Source of the DNA: Cellulosimicrobium terreum
GTDB lineage: Bacteria; Actinomycetota; Actinomycetes; Actinomycetales; Cellulomonadaceae
Reading direction: 5' to 3'
Length of the DNA stretch: 64,000 nucleotides
Assembly: GCA_014803435.1 (NCBI GenBank)
Contig: JACYFD010000006.1
Location: 248,001-312,000, forward strand
In this document: positions 63,228 to 64,000 of the stretch, piece by piece
How the letters are laid out: each line of letters begins with the position of its first letter
Numbering within the stretch: the stretch's first letter is position 1
The notes under the pieces: generated by a model
The model's input: only the letters and a program-made list of their open reading frames with translations
Databases searched by the model: none
What the model was told of the DNA's origin: nothing
Translations under genes and position numbers: made by a program

Positions 63228-64000
63228 ATGTCTCAGCACGTCCCGATCGCCTACGTGATCGCCGGTTCCGAGTCGACCGGGGGCGCCGGCATCCAGGCGG
63301 ACCTCAAGACGTTCCAGGAGCTCGGTGCGTACGGCGTGGGGACCCTCACGTGCATCGTGTCGTTCGACCCGAAGAACGGGTGGGCGCACCGGTTCGTCCC
63401 CGTGGACCCGCAGGTCATCGCCGACCAGTTCGAGGCCGCCGTCACGACGCACGCGCCGTCGGTCGTGAAGATCGGGATGCTCGGCACTCCCGCGACGATC
63501 GACGTGGTCGCGACGTCGCTGCGCTCCCGCAGCTGGGAGCACGTCGTGCTCGACCCGGTCCTCATCTGCAAGGGCCAGGAGCCGGGCGCAGCGCTCGACA
63601 CCGACACGGCGCTGCGCGAGCAGGTGCTGCCGCTCGCGACCGTCGTGACGCCGAACCTGTTCGAGACCCGCACGCTCGCGGGCGTGGAGTCCATCACCAC
63701 GGTCGACGAGCTGGTAGACGCCGCGCGGCGGATTCGCGACCTCGGCCCGCGGTACGTGGTCGCCAAGGGCGGGGTCGAGCTGCCGGGACCGGATGCCGTG
63801 GACGTCCTGGTCGACGGCGACGACGTGCACGTCCTGCGCGCGCCGAAGATCGGCGAGGAGCGGGTGAGCGGCGCGGGCTGCACCTTTGCGGCGGCGATCA
63901 CCGCCGAGCTCGCGAAGGGCGCGGAGGTCGTCGACGCCGTCCGGGTCGCCAAGGACGTCACGACCCGGGGGGTCACCGACCGGCTCGCGTCGCACGCGCC
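63228..64000 (+). CDS. pdxK: Pyridoxine/pyridoxal kinase of the ThiD-like type (partial)
   Basis: Phosphorylates B6 vitamers. The gene runs off the window after 257 codons. The ribokinase-fold motifs are visible: V-I-A-G-S-E-S-T-G-G-A-G-I-Q-A-D near the start, V-K-I-G-M-L-G near 80, P-N-L-F-E near 143, and the ATP/catalytic G-A-G-C-T-F-A-A-A-I (near 218), with Cys in the G-A-G-C-T position that marks the ThiD-like PdxK group of Firmicutes and actinobacteria. ATG 63228 has AGGAG about nine bases upstream. HMP kinase (ThiD) is the alternative. Confidence 0.88.
   Translation, partial: MSQHVPIAYVIAGSESTGGAGIQADLKTFQELGAYGVGTLTCIVSFDPKNGWAHRFVPVDPQVIADQFEAAVTTHAPSVVKIGMLGTPATIDVVATSLRSRSWEHVVLDPVLICKGQEPGAALDTDTALREQVLPLATVVTPNLFETRTLAGVESITTVDELVDAARRIRDLGPRYVVAKGGVELPGPDAVDVLVDGDDVHVLRAPKIGEERVSGAGCTFAAAITAELAKGAEVVDAVRVAKDVTTRGVTDRLASHA

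Overview
The window is GC-rich (well over 70 percent in most genes), uses GTG starts freely, and carries actinobacterial family-specific genes (DUF3145, DUF3052, DUF1206, homodimeric AceE, the fasR-fabD-fabH-acpP-fabF cluster, a long two-domain LeuA with a leader peptide). It looks like chromosomal core sequence from a member of the Micrococcales, most like Cellulomonas, Cellulosimicrobium or a relative. The genus is inferred from gene content and order only. I see no phage, plasmid, insertion sequence, CRISPR array or rRNA operon.

Layout. (1) 1-7555: heat-shock and RNA-maintenance run hrcA-dnaJ2-rsmE-hinT-phoH-ybeY-CNNM/CorC protein-era, mostly with overlapping genes, with a CIRCE operator in front of hrcA. 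(2) 7614-12907: three envelope genes of unclear role, ending in a large perfect hairpin. (3) 12972-16671: leuA behind a leucine-codon leader peptide, then recO-uppS. (4) 16747-21253, minus strand: znuA-znuC-znuB-zur-DedA-hydrolase, every junction overlapping or nearly so, with a Zur-like box over the znuA promoter. (5) 21380-25348: glyS, two tiny paralogous membrane proteins, dusB, and a conserved gene broken by a frameshift. (6) 25616-34719: maltodextrin locus with an alpha-glucosidase, a LacI-type regulator, binding protein, two permeases and a neopullulanase-type enzyme, tied together by three matching operator half-palindromes; no ATPase gene is present. (7) 34781-42000: phosphoesterase, dgt, a VOC protein, an AraC regulator, dnaG, tRNA-Asn, a solo nucleotidyltransferase-like gene that runs into a CAT-anticodon tRNA. 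(8) 42061-45442: acyltransferase, DUF1206, peptide deformylase, DUF3145. (9) 45510-51286: fatty-acid synthesis cluster on the minus strand with its PucR-type regulator. (10) 51382-55458: aceE, DUF3052, peroxiredoxin, tRNA-Val, followed by a decayed stretch. (11) 56017-64000: polA-like polymerase, Nif3-like protein, a coiled-coil protein that has lost its zinc ribbon, a histidine phosphatase, yaaA, a tautomerase-like gene, rnpB, a DUF1990 protein and the start of a pyridoxine kinase gene.

Regulation that can be read directly: CIRCE (116-142), leuA leader peptide (12984-13034), Zur-like box (21239-21253), LacI-type operators (27526, 28762, 28786) and a TANNNT hexamer placed 6-7 bases before the start codon of about a dozen genes, which suggests that leaderless transcription is common here. 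Starts of several genes were chosen from that spacing.

No clearly novel multi-gene system is visible. The observations most worth a second look are the leaderless leucine leader peptide, the operator set of the maltodextrin locus, the frameshift after dusB, the cysteine-less zinc-ribbon protein with its reduced phosphatase neighbour, the decayed reading frame beside tRNA-Val, and the CDS-tRNA overlap at 41902.
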